Shown: one piece after another, positions 56,791 to 64,000 of the stretch
How positions within the stretch are numbered: the first letter of the stretch is position 1
Layout of the letters: the number at the start of each line of letters is the position of its first letter
Notes under the pieces: model-generated
Database searches by the model: none
What the model was told of the DNA's origin: nothing
Seen by the model: only the letters and a program-made list of their open reading frames with translations
NCBI RefSeq assembly: GCF_014643175.1
Contig: NZ_BMJH01000004.1
Location: forward strand, 62,001-126,000
Direction of reading: 5' to 3'
Source: Hoyosella rhizosphaerae
Lineage (GTDB): Bacteria; Actinomycetota; Actinomycetes; Mycobacteriales; Mycobacteriaceae
DNA length: 64,000 nt
Program-made: the position numbers and the translations under genes

Positions 56791-57951
56791 ATGGTTAACC
56801 AGACCGAGTCGCAGGTACTTGTGTGGATTCGCGACGCCGCATTGCTCACGCAATTGCGGCGAATTGCCGCTGCATCGCGAACGCGGATCACTGAACATTG
56901 CGAAGAAACTCACACTGACGCGCGAAACGACAGCGAACTAGGCATGACAACCTCGCATCATTCGGCGTCAATCCAGGAACTGTGGCGCCGAGCTCACACC
57001 GTCGTTCTCGACAAGTTCACGGCTGCCGATTGTCACAAACTCGCCATGCCACGACGTGACAATGTCATCGTCGTTTTTTCTAGCGCGCGTGAAAATGCTG
57101 GCCGGTCTACAGCCGATGTAGGCCAATGGCGAGGATTTGTGGAACTCGGCATCAAAGGGACCTTTAACCTTCCCGAAGACGAACGCGAACTCATGGTGGC
57201 GCTCGCACAAACCAACATGCAATCAGCGCGACGCCACGGCGCGGTCATCGCGGTGACGAGTGCGTGCGGCGGAGCTGGCGCAACGATCCTGTCGTGTGCG
57301 CTCGCCCTCGCTGTGCCCGATCGCACTCTTCTCGTGGACCTCGATCAATACGGTGGCGGAGCAGACGTCGTACTCGGCGCCGAAAACATTAGCGGTCTGC
57401 GATGGCCGGAAATTGGAAACCTCACCAGCGGCGTCGCGACCGAGGCGCTATGGGCGGCACTGCCCACAGTCGGCACAGTATCGCTACTGGCTCATGAGCA
57501 CCGAGCGGGCACTTCACCTCGCCGTCACCCAGGCGTTGACAACCTTCGGGCACTTCTCGACGCCACACGTACAGCTGGCCACCACGTCATCTGCGACGTA
57601 CCACGAACTTTTGATGACACAAATGCCGCCGTATTTGAGGCAGCTGACCTGACAGTTCTCGTAATCCCCACCCACCTACGGGCTTGTGTGGCGGCCCAAC
57701 GAACACTCGCCTGGCTGGCCCCGCGATCGCAACAAGTAGGGCTCGTCATACGGGGCCCGTCGCCGAGTGGGATTACCGCAATGGACATCAGTCGTGCCTG
57801 TGGCGACGTGCCGACAATCGCGACGATGAGGTCAGAACGAATACTTGATTCGCGAATCGACCATGCTCCGTTTCGGCTACAGCGACGATCCCCGCTCCGC
57901 GACGCAGCCACCAAAATCCTCACCGCCTGCTCCGCACCGAGAATCATATGA
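56791..57951 (+). CDS. ssd: Septum-site-determining-like protein (CpaE/MinD superfamily)
   Basis: A 386-aa P-loop-like protein of the actinobacterial CpaE-homolog family (Rv3660c, Ssd), linked to septum control and to the tad genes behind it. The Walker A site is degenerate (ACGGAGATILS): the signature lysine of MinD/ParA is missing. The A-prime strand VDLDQYGGG and later CDVPRTFDD are recognisable. The start is uncertain: ATG 56791 or ATG 56776; no ribosome site fits well. It overlaps tadA by 4 bases. Confidence 0.85.
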   Translation: MVNQTESQVLVWIRDAALLTQLRRIAAASRTRITEHCEETHTDARNDSELGMTTSHHSASIQELWRRAHTVVLDKFTAADCHKLAMPRRDNVIVVFSSARENAGRSTADVGQWRGFVELGIKGTFNLPEDERELMVALAQTNMQSARRHGAVIAVTSACGGAGATILSCALALAVPDRTLLVDLDQYGGGADVVLGAENISGLRWPEIGNLTSGVATEALWAALPTVGTVSLLAHEHRAGTSPRRHPGVDNLRALLDATRTAGHHVICDVPRTFDDTNAAVFEAADLTVLVIPTHLRACVAAQRTLAWLAPRSQQVGLVIRGPSPSGITAMDISRACGDVPTIATMRSERILDSRIDHAPFRLQRRSPLRDAATKILTACSAPRII

Positions 57952-59111
57952 ACCCCATCTCTGACGAGCTACTCAATCGGGTCCGGATACGCCTCGCGGA
58001 TACACCCACACCGCACACACCCGAAGTCATCGTCGATCTTGTTCGTAGCGAGTCCGGCGGAGTGCTCGGTGACTATGACATCCTCAACGCACTTCGGACA
58101 CTGCATACCGAACTGAACGGGGCGGGCCCACTCGACGATCTTCTCGCTGACCGCTTAGTCACCGACGTGTTTGTCAACAGCCCGAACGACGTATGGATAG
58201 ACCGTGGGCGCGGCAACGAAAAGACCAACATTCGCTTCGCCGACGAAGCAGCGGTTCGACGACTCGCCCAACGCCTAGCGTCAGCGGCGGGGCGTCGACT
58301 CGACGAAGCCCAACCGTGGATCGACGGCTGGCTACCGCACATTGGAAGTCCGCACATAGGAGTGCGCCTGCACGCACTCCTATCGCCTTTGGCCGCCGAC
58401 GGAACGTGCATCTCACTCCGAGTGCTTAGGCCTGCGTCCCACACACTCGAAGACCTGCTCACAGCAGGTATGTTTCCGCCGGAGCTGATGGGTGTCCTCG
58501 ACGGAATCGTGCAATCACGACTGTCGTACCTCATTACCGGCGGGACCGGAACAGGCAAGACCACGCTTCTCTCCGCTTTGCTGGGGCGAGTTCCCCACAC
58601 GGAACGGATCGTCTGCGTTGAAGATGTCAACGAGCTCTCGCCTCGACACCCCCACGTCGTGCGGATGTCTACGAGGGCAGCAAACATCGAGGGCGTCGGC
58701 GAAATAAACCTGCGCGCCCTCGTGCGGCACGCACTCCGGATGAAACCCGATCGACTCATCGTGGGTGAGGTGCGTGGCGCCGAAGTTATAGACCTGCTCG
58801 CCGCGCTGAACACAGGCCACGAAGGCGGCGCGGGAACATTGCATGCAAACTCTCCGGCGGAAGTTCCAGCACGAATGGAGGCGCTTGCCGCGCTAGGCGC
58901 AATGGGACGAGATGCCCTCCATAGCCAACTTAAAGCAGCAGTTCAGGTGGTCTTGCACGTACGAAAGACTGGCACAAGGAGATTGCTGGCGGACATCGGC
59001 ATCGTGGATTTCAACGCATCCGGTCACATCACTGTCAGCCCGGCATGGTCACACAAGACTGGACAGGGGCCAGCGTGGGAAACCCTCTTGTCCCAGATTG
59101 GGCGCTCATGA
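57948..59111 (+). CDS. tadA: Tad/T2SS-type secretion ATPase TadA
   Basis: A 387-aa CpaF/VirB11-type ATPase that powers Flp pilus assembly. Walker A ITGGTGTGKTTLLSALLG (about residues 196-213), the Asp box VCVEDVNEL, Walker B DRLIVGEVRGAEVIDLL, and the His box GHEGGAGTLHANS. It is of the actinobacterial heli-sec type. Overlaps ssd and tadB by 4 bases. Confidence 0.95.
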   Translation: MNPISDELLNRVRIRLADTPTPHTPEVIVDLVRSESGGVLGDYDILNALRTLHTELNGAGPLDDLLADRLVTDVFVNSPNDVWIDRGRGNEKTNIRFADEAAVRRLAQRLASAAGRRLDEAQPWIDGWLPHIGSPHIGVRLHALLSPLAADGTCISLRVLRPASHTLEDLLTAGMFPPELMGVLDGIVQSRLSYLITGGTGTGKTTLLSALLGRVPHTERIVCVEDVNELSPRHPHVVRMSTRAANIEGVGEINLRALVRHALRMKPDRLIVGEVRGAEVIDLLAALNTGHEGGAGTLHANSPAEVPARMEALAALGAMGRDALHSQLKAAVQVVLHVRKTGTRRLLADIGIVDFNASGHITVSPAWSHKTGQGPAWETLLSQIGRS

Positions 59112-59920
59112 TGCCGACATCACTGTTCCTTATCGCAGCCTTGATCTTGTACCCGCGCACGGGTTCAAGGAGACGACTAAAAGCGCTTTATCGAACTGAC
59201 CAGAAACCAAAGTTCAATCCCAAATCGGTCCGGGTATTGTGCGTTGTTGCCGCATCCCTTGCAGCATTCGCGGCCTACCAGGTAGGTGGTGCCGCGGCAC
59301 TTGTCGCCGCAACCGTGGTCACAGCGACCATTCGCGAGCGCGTGCGGCGGCAAGCTACGTGGCGACATAAACAACGAGCTGCTCAAGACTTGTGCACGAG
59401 TCTCGACACCCTCATCGCAGAACTGCGCACAGGCGCCCACACAACAACCGCGCTCAAGGTCACCGCCGCGCAATCGCCCGGGGACACCGTCGGGATATTC
59501 GAACGAGCCGCCGCACGTACGGCAGTTGGAACCTACACCACCGACATATTCACGGGAGACCAAGACGACGATGCCATGAGGCAACTCTCGTCCGCATGGC
59601 ATATAGCCCACATGCACGGTGCTGCGTTGGCGGGCCTGCTCCATACAGTGCGAGACAACATCGTGGCTGAACAACAGCGCAAAAACGACGTTGACACCGC
59701 TATGGCCGGGGCGCGAGCGACCGCACTACTGCTTGCAGCATTGCCGCTAGTCGGAGTGGTCCTCGGCGAACTGATGGGTGCAGCGCCGCTCCGCACGCTG
59801 TTCACCACCAGCATCGGTGCAGGCCTCTTGGTCCTTGGCAGCGTTCTGGGGTGCGTCGGACTGTTGTGGTCTGACCGGATCATGGACTACGCCAGAACAG
59901 TACCGGCGGTTCGACCGTGA
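59108..59920 (+). CDS. tadB: TadB-like platform protein
   Basis: A 270-aa T2SS F-like inner-membrane protein with an N-terminal helix pair (about residues 3-20, 40-68), a cytosolic region starting RERVRRQATWRHK, and C-terminal helices (about 205-225, 235-255). The ATG overlaps the tadA stop (ATGA), so the longer frame upstream is not used. Forms the pilus assembly platform with TadC. Confidence 0.85.
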   Translation: MMPTSLFLIAALILYPRTGSRRRLKALYRTDQKPKFNPKSVRVLCVVAASLAAFAAYQVGGAAALVAATVVTATIRERVRRQATWRHKQRAAQDLCTSLDTLIAELRTGAHTTTALKVTAAQSPGDTVGIFERAAARTAVGTYTTDIFTGDQDDDAMRQLSSAWHIAHMHGAALAGLLHTVRDNIVAEQQRKNDVDTAMAGARATALLLAALPLVGVVLGELMGAAPLRTLFTTSIGAGLLVLGSVLGCVGLLWSDRIMDYARTVPAVRP

Positions 59921-60474
59921 TCCTCGCAACCATGACTATCGCAATGGCGTTTCTCCTGTGGCCGCGCGGTCTGTCGCACTACAGGGCAGCACGACTCACG
60001 GCGAGTGCGCCGCACGCAATCGGGAAACAGTCAGCGACACAGCCCTCAAGCCCCGACACTTTCGAATTGTTCGCAGCGTGCATCGAAGCGGGGTTGGCCC
60101 CAAGCGTTACTGCCCGCACCGTTGGTGCCACCACCAACTCTGCCTTTTTCGCCCGAGCTGCTGGCTTACTCGCGCTTGGGCTAAGCCCGGACGACGCGTG
60201 GACTGCGGCGAGTGGCACACCAGCAGAAAAAGCATTCGCGCGAGCAACGAAGCGATCGAGCCAAACCGGCCACGCACTTGCGGAATCGGTACGCGAAGTG
60301 GCCAAAACTCAACGTGCGGAACACCATCACCTGGCATTGCAGCGAGCACAACGCGCTGGGGTATTTATCGCAGCGCCATTGGGGTTGTGCTTTCTTCCGG
60401 CTTTTGTCTGCTTGGGAATTGCGCCCGTCGTATATGGACTGACGTTCAATCTTGTTGCCGGAAATCTCACCTGA
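59917..60474 (+). CDS. tadC: TadC-like platform protein
   Basis: A 185-aa second F-domain protein: one short N-terminal helix, a cytosolic part (FELFAACIEAGLAPSVTARTV) and two C-terminal helices. Shorter than proteobacterial TadC, as usual in actinobacteria. GTGA start overlaps the tadB stop. It is followed by 26 bases before the pilin. Confidence 0.83.
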   Translation: MILATMTIAMAFLLWPRGLSHYRAARLTASAPHAIGKQSATQPSSPDTFELFAACIEAGLAPSVTARTVGATTNSAFFARAAGLLALGLSPDDAWTAASGTPAEKAFARATKRSSQTGHALAESVREVAKTQRAEHHHLALQRAQRAGVFIAAPLGLCFLPAFVCLGIAPVVYGLTFNLVAGNLT

Positions 60475-60500
60475 CGATTTATTCAACGAAAGGTATAAAA

Positions 60501-60680
60501 ATGAAAGACAAACTCTATGAACTCGCTCGTGATGACGATGGAATGTCCACGGTCGAATATGCCATTGGGACAATCGCCGCAGCCGCGTTCGCGGCAGTGC
60601 TCTACACGGTAGTGACGGGTAATTCGATTGTCGGTGCACTAACGAACTTGATTGAACAAGCCCTCACAACGCAGTTATGA
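60501..60680 (+). CDS. Flp-type pilin (DUF4244 family)
   Basis: A 59-aa prepilin. The leader MKDKLYELARDDDG is cut after Gly; the mature part starts MSTVEYAIGTIAAAA with Glu at +5, as needed for pilin assembly, and continues as one hydrophobic helix. GAAAGG precedes the ATG by eight bases. Its stop overlaps the next start (ATGA). Confidence 0.9.
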   Translation: MKDKLYELARDDDGMSTVEYAIGTIAAAAFAAVLYTVVTGNSIVGALTNLIEQALTTQL

Positions 60681-61039
60681 CACCTAAAACGATCAAAGAG
60701 CTATTTCACGAAGATAGCGGCGCAGTGACCGTGGAGTCGGCATTTGCGTTGGTTGCACTGATTACCACTGTAATGACCTGCTGTGGCGCGCTTGTCGCAA
60801 GCATTGCGTATGTGCGTTGCGTTGATGCTGCTCGCGAGGCCGCTCTCAATGCGGCGCGTGGCGATGAGGCACAAGCGATGGCCGTGGCGTCGAGGATTGC
60901 TCCAGGGGGAGCGGAGTTAAATGTGCGACATGAGAACGGATTAGTTGTCGCGGAGGTTCATCTTGCTTTCGACCTCCTGCCTCAATTCGTCCTATCTGCC
61001 CGGTCTGTTGCAATGCAAGAACCGGAGTGGTCGGGATGA
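60677..61039 (+). CDS. TadE-like minor pilin
   Basis: A 120-aa pseudopilin-like protein. Segment EDSGAVTVESAFALVALITT has the prepilin cleavage Gly followed by Glu at +5, then one transmembrane helix and a small extracellular domain with conserved RCVDAAREAA. Likely a minor pilin at the tip or base. Homolog of Rv3655c. Confidence 0.85.
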   Translation: MTPKTIKELFHEDSGAVTVESAFALVALITTVMTCCGALVASIAYVRCVDAAREAALNAARGDEAQAMAVASRIAPGGAELNVRHENGLVVAEVHLAFDLLPQFVLSARSVAMQEPEWSG

Positions 61040-61428
61040 TCTTCAAATATCGCGTGGGCCTGCGCCGGTTTGTCGAGTCGGACGATGGGGTTGCAACGGT
61101 GGCAACAGCAATCACGATTGTTGCCATCGTGGCTATCTTTGCGGTGATGGTGCATTTCGTCGCCGCAGTGTCGGCGCGGCACAAGGCTCAGGGCGCAGCA
61201 GATCTTGCGGCACTGGCAACTGCGTATGCCCTGGCGGTGGGCGATTCGGCCCCATGCTCTGTGGGCGGCAAAATTGTTGCGGTCAATGGAGCGCGGATGG
61301 TGAGCTGCACTGTGGACGGGGGAGATGTGGTTATCCGAGCCGCAGTTCCATTGCTGCGCGAGGGAAACTTTGCGCCAAAGTTGGCAGGCGCTTCTGCTCG
61401 CGCGGGTCCTACTGAAGTTCGACGCTGA
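61036..61428 (+). CDS. TadE-like DECH-neighbourhood pilus protein
   Basis: A 130-aa protein with one N-terminal helix (ATAITIVAIVAIFAVMVHF) and a small extracellular domain; SARHKAQGAADLAALATA is the hallmark of the TadG-like N-terminal family. The +5 Glu of pilins is not present (VATVATAI). Homolog of Rv3654c. ATGA overlaps the previous stop. Last tad gene. Confidence 0.82.
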   Translation: MIFKYRVGLRRFVESDDGVATVATAITIVAIVAIFAVMVHFVAAVSARHKAQGAADLAALATAYALAVGDSAPCSVGGKIVAVNGARMVSCTVDGGDVVIRAAVPLLREGNFAPKLAGASARAGPTEVRR

Positions 61429-61481
61429 GGCGTAAGGCTCAGGTATTTCTGCAGCTAGCAGGCGTATTCCACCAATTTTGG

Positions 61482-61498
61482 TTAGGCTGCCCTATGGT
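61482..61498 (+). promoter_or_regulatory. Candidate DtxR/IdeR box
   Basis: TTAGGCTGCCCTATGGT resembles the iron-box consensus TTAGGTTAGCCTAACCT, with TTAGG and CCTA halves intact. It covers a TATGGT -10-like box 55 bases before the lipoprotein start. Confidence 0.45.
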
Positions 61499-61552
61499 CT
61501 GGGGTTGATGCAGGCGCATGGTGATGCCTGTCCGAAATTCCAGGAGTATTCC

Positions 61553-62578
61553 ATGAACGGTCGCCGGAAAGCGGCTATGGCCTTCATCAGCGTCCTACTC
61601 GGCACGCTGATGCTGTCTACGGCATGCGGTACCAACGGTGGTACTGGTGACGAGCAAGCCGCCAGTGCCAGCGGTGATTTCCCACGCACGATTGAACACG
61701 CGTTTGGTGAAACCGTCATACCCACAGACCCCACTCGGGTGGTCGCGTGGGGTTGGGGCAGTGCTGATGCCGCGATCGCGCTCGGTGTAACTCCGGTGGC
61801 GATGGCGCACCAGAGTTACGGCGGCGATGACGAGGGTGTGCTGCCGTGGGTTCGTGAGGCGCTTGCGGACTCTGGCGAAGCCACGCCAGCAATTCTTCCT
61901 GCTGGCACTGATGTGCCGTTCGAAGCGATCGCGGCGGCCGAGCCCGACTTGATTTTGGCTGTCTATTCGGGAATTACGGAGTCAGAGTACGAGTTGCTAT
62001 CAGAGATTGCCCCCACCATTGCGTACCCAGATGCACCGTGGTCAACTCCGTGGCGTGACACCATTCGGATCGTCGGTGACGCGCTTGGGCGCGTGCCAGA
62101 AGCGACTCAACTGCTTGCGGACATCGACGCCGAAGTTGCAGAAAAGGCGGAAGCGCACCCAGAGCTTGCAGGAAAATCAGTCGCGCTTGTGTGGGACACC
62201 GCTGACGCTTTGTACGTTTACAAACCTGCTGATTCTCGCGTGGCGTTCACCCTTGACCTCGGCCTCGTCAACCCCGACAGCGTTGACGAACTCTCCAACG
62301 GTGACTCCACCTTCTACTTCACGCTCAGTCGCGAAAACCTCGGCGAACTGACGAGCGACATTCTTGTTACGTACGCCGACTCAGAACAGCAGTCAACAGA
62401 GTTTCTGGAATCGCCCGCTGCACAATTGATGGACCAAGTCCGGCGAGGAACCGTTGCAGAAGTGATTGGAACAGAGTTCATCGCCGCGGTCTCACCACCC
62501 ACGGCACTGTCCTTGACCTGGGGTCTAGACGACTATGTCGCTCTGTTGTCCGATGCTGCGGAGAAGGTTGATGGGTAG
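61553..62578 (+). CDS. Iron-siderophore-type ABC transporter substrate-binding lipoprotein
   Basis: A 341-aa type III periplasmic binding protein (FecB/FhuD-like). A signal peptide ends in a lipobox LSTAC (Cys about 25). The two lobes are joined by a long helix, with RVVAWGWGSADAAIALG near the start and EAIAAAEPDLILAVYSG in the first lobe, as in siderophore or heme binders. ATG 61553 has CAGGAG seven bases upstream. No permease or ATPase gene lies beside it here, so it is an orphan in this window, between the tad genes and the helicase. Confidence 0.88.
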   Translation: MNGRRKAAMAFISVLLGTLMLSTACGTNGGTGDEQAASASGDFPRTIEHAFGETVIPTDPTRVVAWGWGSADAAIALGVTPVAMAHQSYGGDDEGVLPWVREALADSGEATPAILPAGTDVPFEAIAAAEPDLILAVYSGITESEYELLSEIAPTIAYPDAPWSTPWRDTIRIVGDALGRVPEATQLLADIDAEVAEKAEAHPELAGKSVALVWDTADALYVYKPADSRVAFTLDLGLVNPDSVDELSNGDSTFYFTLSRENLGELTSDILVTYADSEQQSTEFLESPAAQLMDQVRRGTVAEVIGTEFIAAVSPPTALSLTWGLDDYVALLSDAAEKVDG

Positions 62579-62581
62579 CAG

Positions 62582-64000
62582 TTACTGACCTTTCGCGACA
62601 TCTTGCAGTACGGCGTCAAGCACACGCACGGCGCCGTACTTGTGCAGCGGACTATTCCCGTTGCCGCATTTAGGGGAGTGGACGCACGATGGGCACCCCG
62701 TCGTGCAACTACACGAGTTGATGGCTTCGCGTGTGGCGCTCAACCAGCGGGTCAGGTGATCGTGCCCGTGCTCCGCGATCCCAGCGCCGCCGGGATGCCC
62801 GTCGTAAATGAACACGGTCGGCAAGGCTGTGTCGGGGTGCAGCGCAGTGGAAACTCCGCCAATGTCGTTGCGGTCGCAACTCGCGAACAGCGGCAGCATC
62901 CCAATGGCCGCATGCTCTGCGGCGTGTAAAGCTCCAGGGAAGTTCGCTTCAGGGACGCCACCTTGGATAAGCCTGTCCGCGGTCATGGTCCACATCACGG
63001 CTTTCGTGCGGAGAGTGCTTGTCGGCATGGTCAGTTCGATTGTGTCGATGACCTCGCCGGATGATGCCCGCCGTAGGTAGCTCACCACGTGCTGCGTGAC
63101 TTCCACGTCCACGAATCCAATCCCCGTGGCGCCGTATTGAACATGGCGGTGAACGTGTGTGAGGTGAATATCGCTTTGGCTGCGTGCGGTAGTTGTGTAG
63201 CCGGGGTCGCCAGCGACGACAAGTGCAATACCATCGTCTAGGTCGAGATCCATCACGACGAACACCTCACCCTGATGAAGGTGGACAGCACCGGGGTGGA
63301 CAGTAGCGGGAGCGCGTGCAGAATCGACGGTCCCCAGCAATCTGCCTGAATCGGCCTCAACGATCACAACCTGCCCCGCACCACTGCCGCGAAGAGTGAC
63401 GTGTTGATGTGGGCTCACTCCTGGCGTGGGGAACCAGCCGAGTGGGCGGTGACGCAGAATGTCTTGTTCTGACAGTTCTCGCACAGAGTTTTCGATGCCG
63501 AGCTGCTTAATTTCTGCGTCGGTGAGTGGAATCTCGGTGGCTGCGCACACCACGTGAGGTGCTTCGATGTGCGGATTGTGTGGGTTGGTGATCGTTGATT
63601 CGACCGGTTGCCCGAGAAGGGCGTCGGGGTTGTGGATGAGGTAGGTGTCGAGCGGGTCGTCTCGTGCGACAAACGCGATCAACGCGCCTTGTCCACGCCG
63701 ACCCGCTCGCCCGGCCTGTTGCCAAAAAGATGCGATGGTGCCGGGGAAACCCGTCAGAACTACCGCGTCGAGGCCTGCGATATCTACACCAAGTTCCAGT
63801 GCGTTGGTGCTGCTTACAGCACGGAGGGTTCCGTCAGAGAGGGCTTTTTCGATTCGTCGCCGATCATCGGCGAGGTACCCGGCGCGGTATGCAGCAACGG
63901 TGCTTGCCAACTCGGTGCCGCTGAGATGGTTTTTTACCGCGACGGTCGCGTATTCGGCGCCTGCGCGGGACCGAACGAACATGAGCGTGCGTGCGCCTTC
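62582..64000 (-). CDS. DECH-box superfamily 2 helicase (5' part outside window)
   Basis: The C-terminal 472 residues of a large helicase; the frame is open to the right edge. Motifs V (STNALELGVDIAGLDAVV) and VI (QQAGRAGRRGQG) of the RecA-like domain are complete; after a middle domain comes a DUF1998-type cysteine cluster (CSCTTGCPSCVHSPKCG) near the end. It is the Rv3649-like DECH helicase that neighbours actinobacterial tad genes. Acts on nucleic acid; precise role unknown. Confidence 0.94.
   Translation of the reverse strand, partial: EGARTLMFVRSRAGAEYATVAVKNHLSGTELASTVAAYRAGYLADDRRRIEKALSDGTLRAVSSTNALELGVDIAGLDAVVLTGFPGTIASFWQQAGRAGRRGQGALIAFVARDDPLDTYLIHNPDALLGQPVESTITNPHNPHIEAPHVVCAATEIPLTDAEIKQLGIENSVRELSEQDILRHRPLGWFPTPGVSPHQHVTLRGSGAGQVVIVEADSGRLLGTVDSARAPATVHPGAVHLHQGEVFVVMDLDLDDGIALVVAGDPGYTTTARSQSDIHLTHVHRHVQYGATGIGFVDVEVTQHVVSYLRRASSGEVIDTIELTMPTSTLRTKAVMWTMTADRLIQGGVPEANFPGALHAAEHAAIGMLPLFASCDRNDIGGVSTALHPDTALPTVFIYDGHPGGAGIAEHGHDHLTRWLSATREAINSCSCTTGCPSCVHSPKCGNGNSPLHKYGAVRVLDAVLQDVAKGQ

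Overview
The window is about 64 kb of chromosome from a mycolic-acid-type actinobacterium (order Mycobacteriales: Mycobacterium, Corynebacterium, Dietzia and relatives), moderately GC-rich by eye. The evidence is gene content and gene order. The blocks dnaX / methyltransferase / FAD-oxidase / SRPBCC / ybaB / recR / gatD-murT / leuA / ask-asd, and metallophosphatase / ponA2 / whiB4 / two ArsA-like ATPases / ridA / metallo-beta-lactamase-fold gene / crp / nth / tlpA-like / NUDIX / marP / ephE-like / holin-like / acs / Fic-like / HAD / ssd / tad genes / DECH helicase, follow the order I recall for the Rv3722c-Rv3649 region of M. tuberculosis. Apparent leaderless genes, a WhiB protein and two actinobacterial small RNAs in their expected places agree with this. 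I cannot name genus or species. No phage, insertion sequence, integrase or CRISPR array is visible; this is core chromosome with local insertions.

Layout. 1-11.3 kb: partial methyltransferase, dnaX, a minus-strand lipid operon (FAD-oxidase, cyclopropane-synthase-like methyltransferase, lipoprotein), SRPBCC protein, ybaB-recR-kinase-like operon, alpha/beta hydrolase, murT-gatD (lipid II amidation). 11.4-17.4 kb: a complete mrp Na+/H+ antiporter operon with translationally coupled genes and a long, structured leader. 17.6-26.7 kb: leuA with a Leu-rich leader peptide (attenuator), agmatinase, saccharopine-dehydrogenase-like protein, FUSC exporter, ask-asd with an internal ask-beta start, and a membrane protein. 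26.8-31.5 kb: furA-katA-dps (peroxide and iron stress) and a TrkA/TrkH potassium system. 31.8-39.3 kb: tRNA-Pro, metallophosphatase, ponA2, whiB4, the BagA/BagB-type ATPases, a small DUF4177-like protein and RidA. 39.3-44 kb: an accessory catabolic island (APH-type kinase, SDR, acyl-CoA dehydrogenase, divergent TetR) plus a Gfo/Idh oxidoreductase. 44-54 kb: MBL-fold protein, EspR-like regulator, crp, the four-gene nth-tlpA-NUDIX-marP operon, an EphE-like pseudoenzyme, a holin-X protein and acs. 54.3-64 kb: degenerate Fic protein, an Ms1-like (6S-analog) RNA, HAD phosphatase, 6C RNA, ssd behind two perfect DnaA boxes, the actinobacterial tad pilus genes, an iron-type binding lipoprotein, and the 3' part of a DECH helicase.

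How it works together. Many genes serve the envelope and its stress responses (MurT/GatD, PonA2, MarP, BagAB, Mrp, lipid methylation). Crp ties parts together: two Crp/GlxR-type sites, one a perfect match, lie upstream of acs, and weaker sites lie upstream of crp and whiB4. The most interesting items are the kinase/acyl-CoA-dehydrogenase/SDR island (possible 4-hydroxyacyl-CoA catabolism), the leuA attenuator, the mrp leader, the Ms1-like RNA, and the tandem DnaA boxes before ssd. Statements about M. tuberculosis gene order are from memory of that genome, not from a search.
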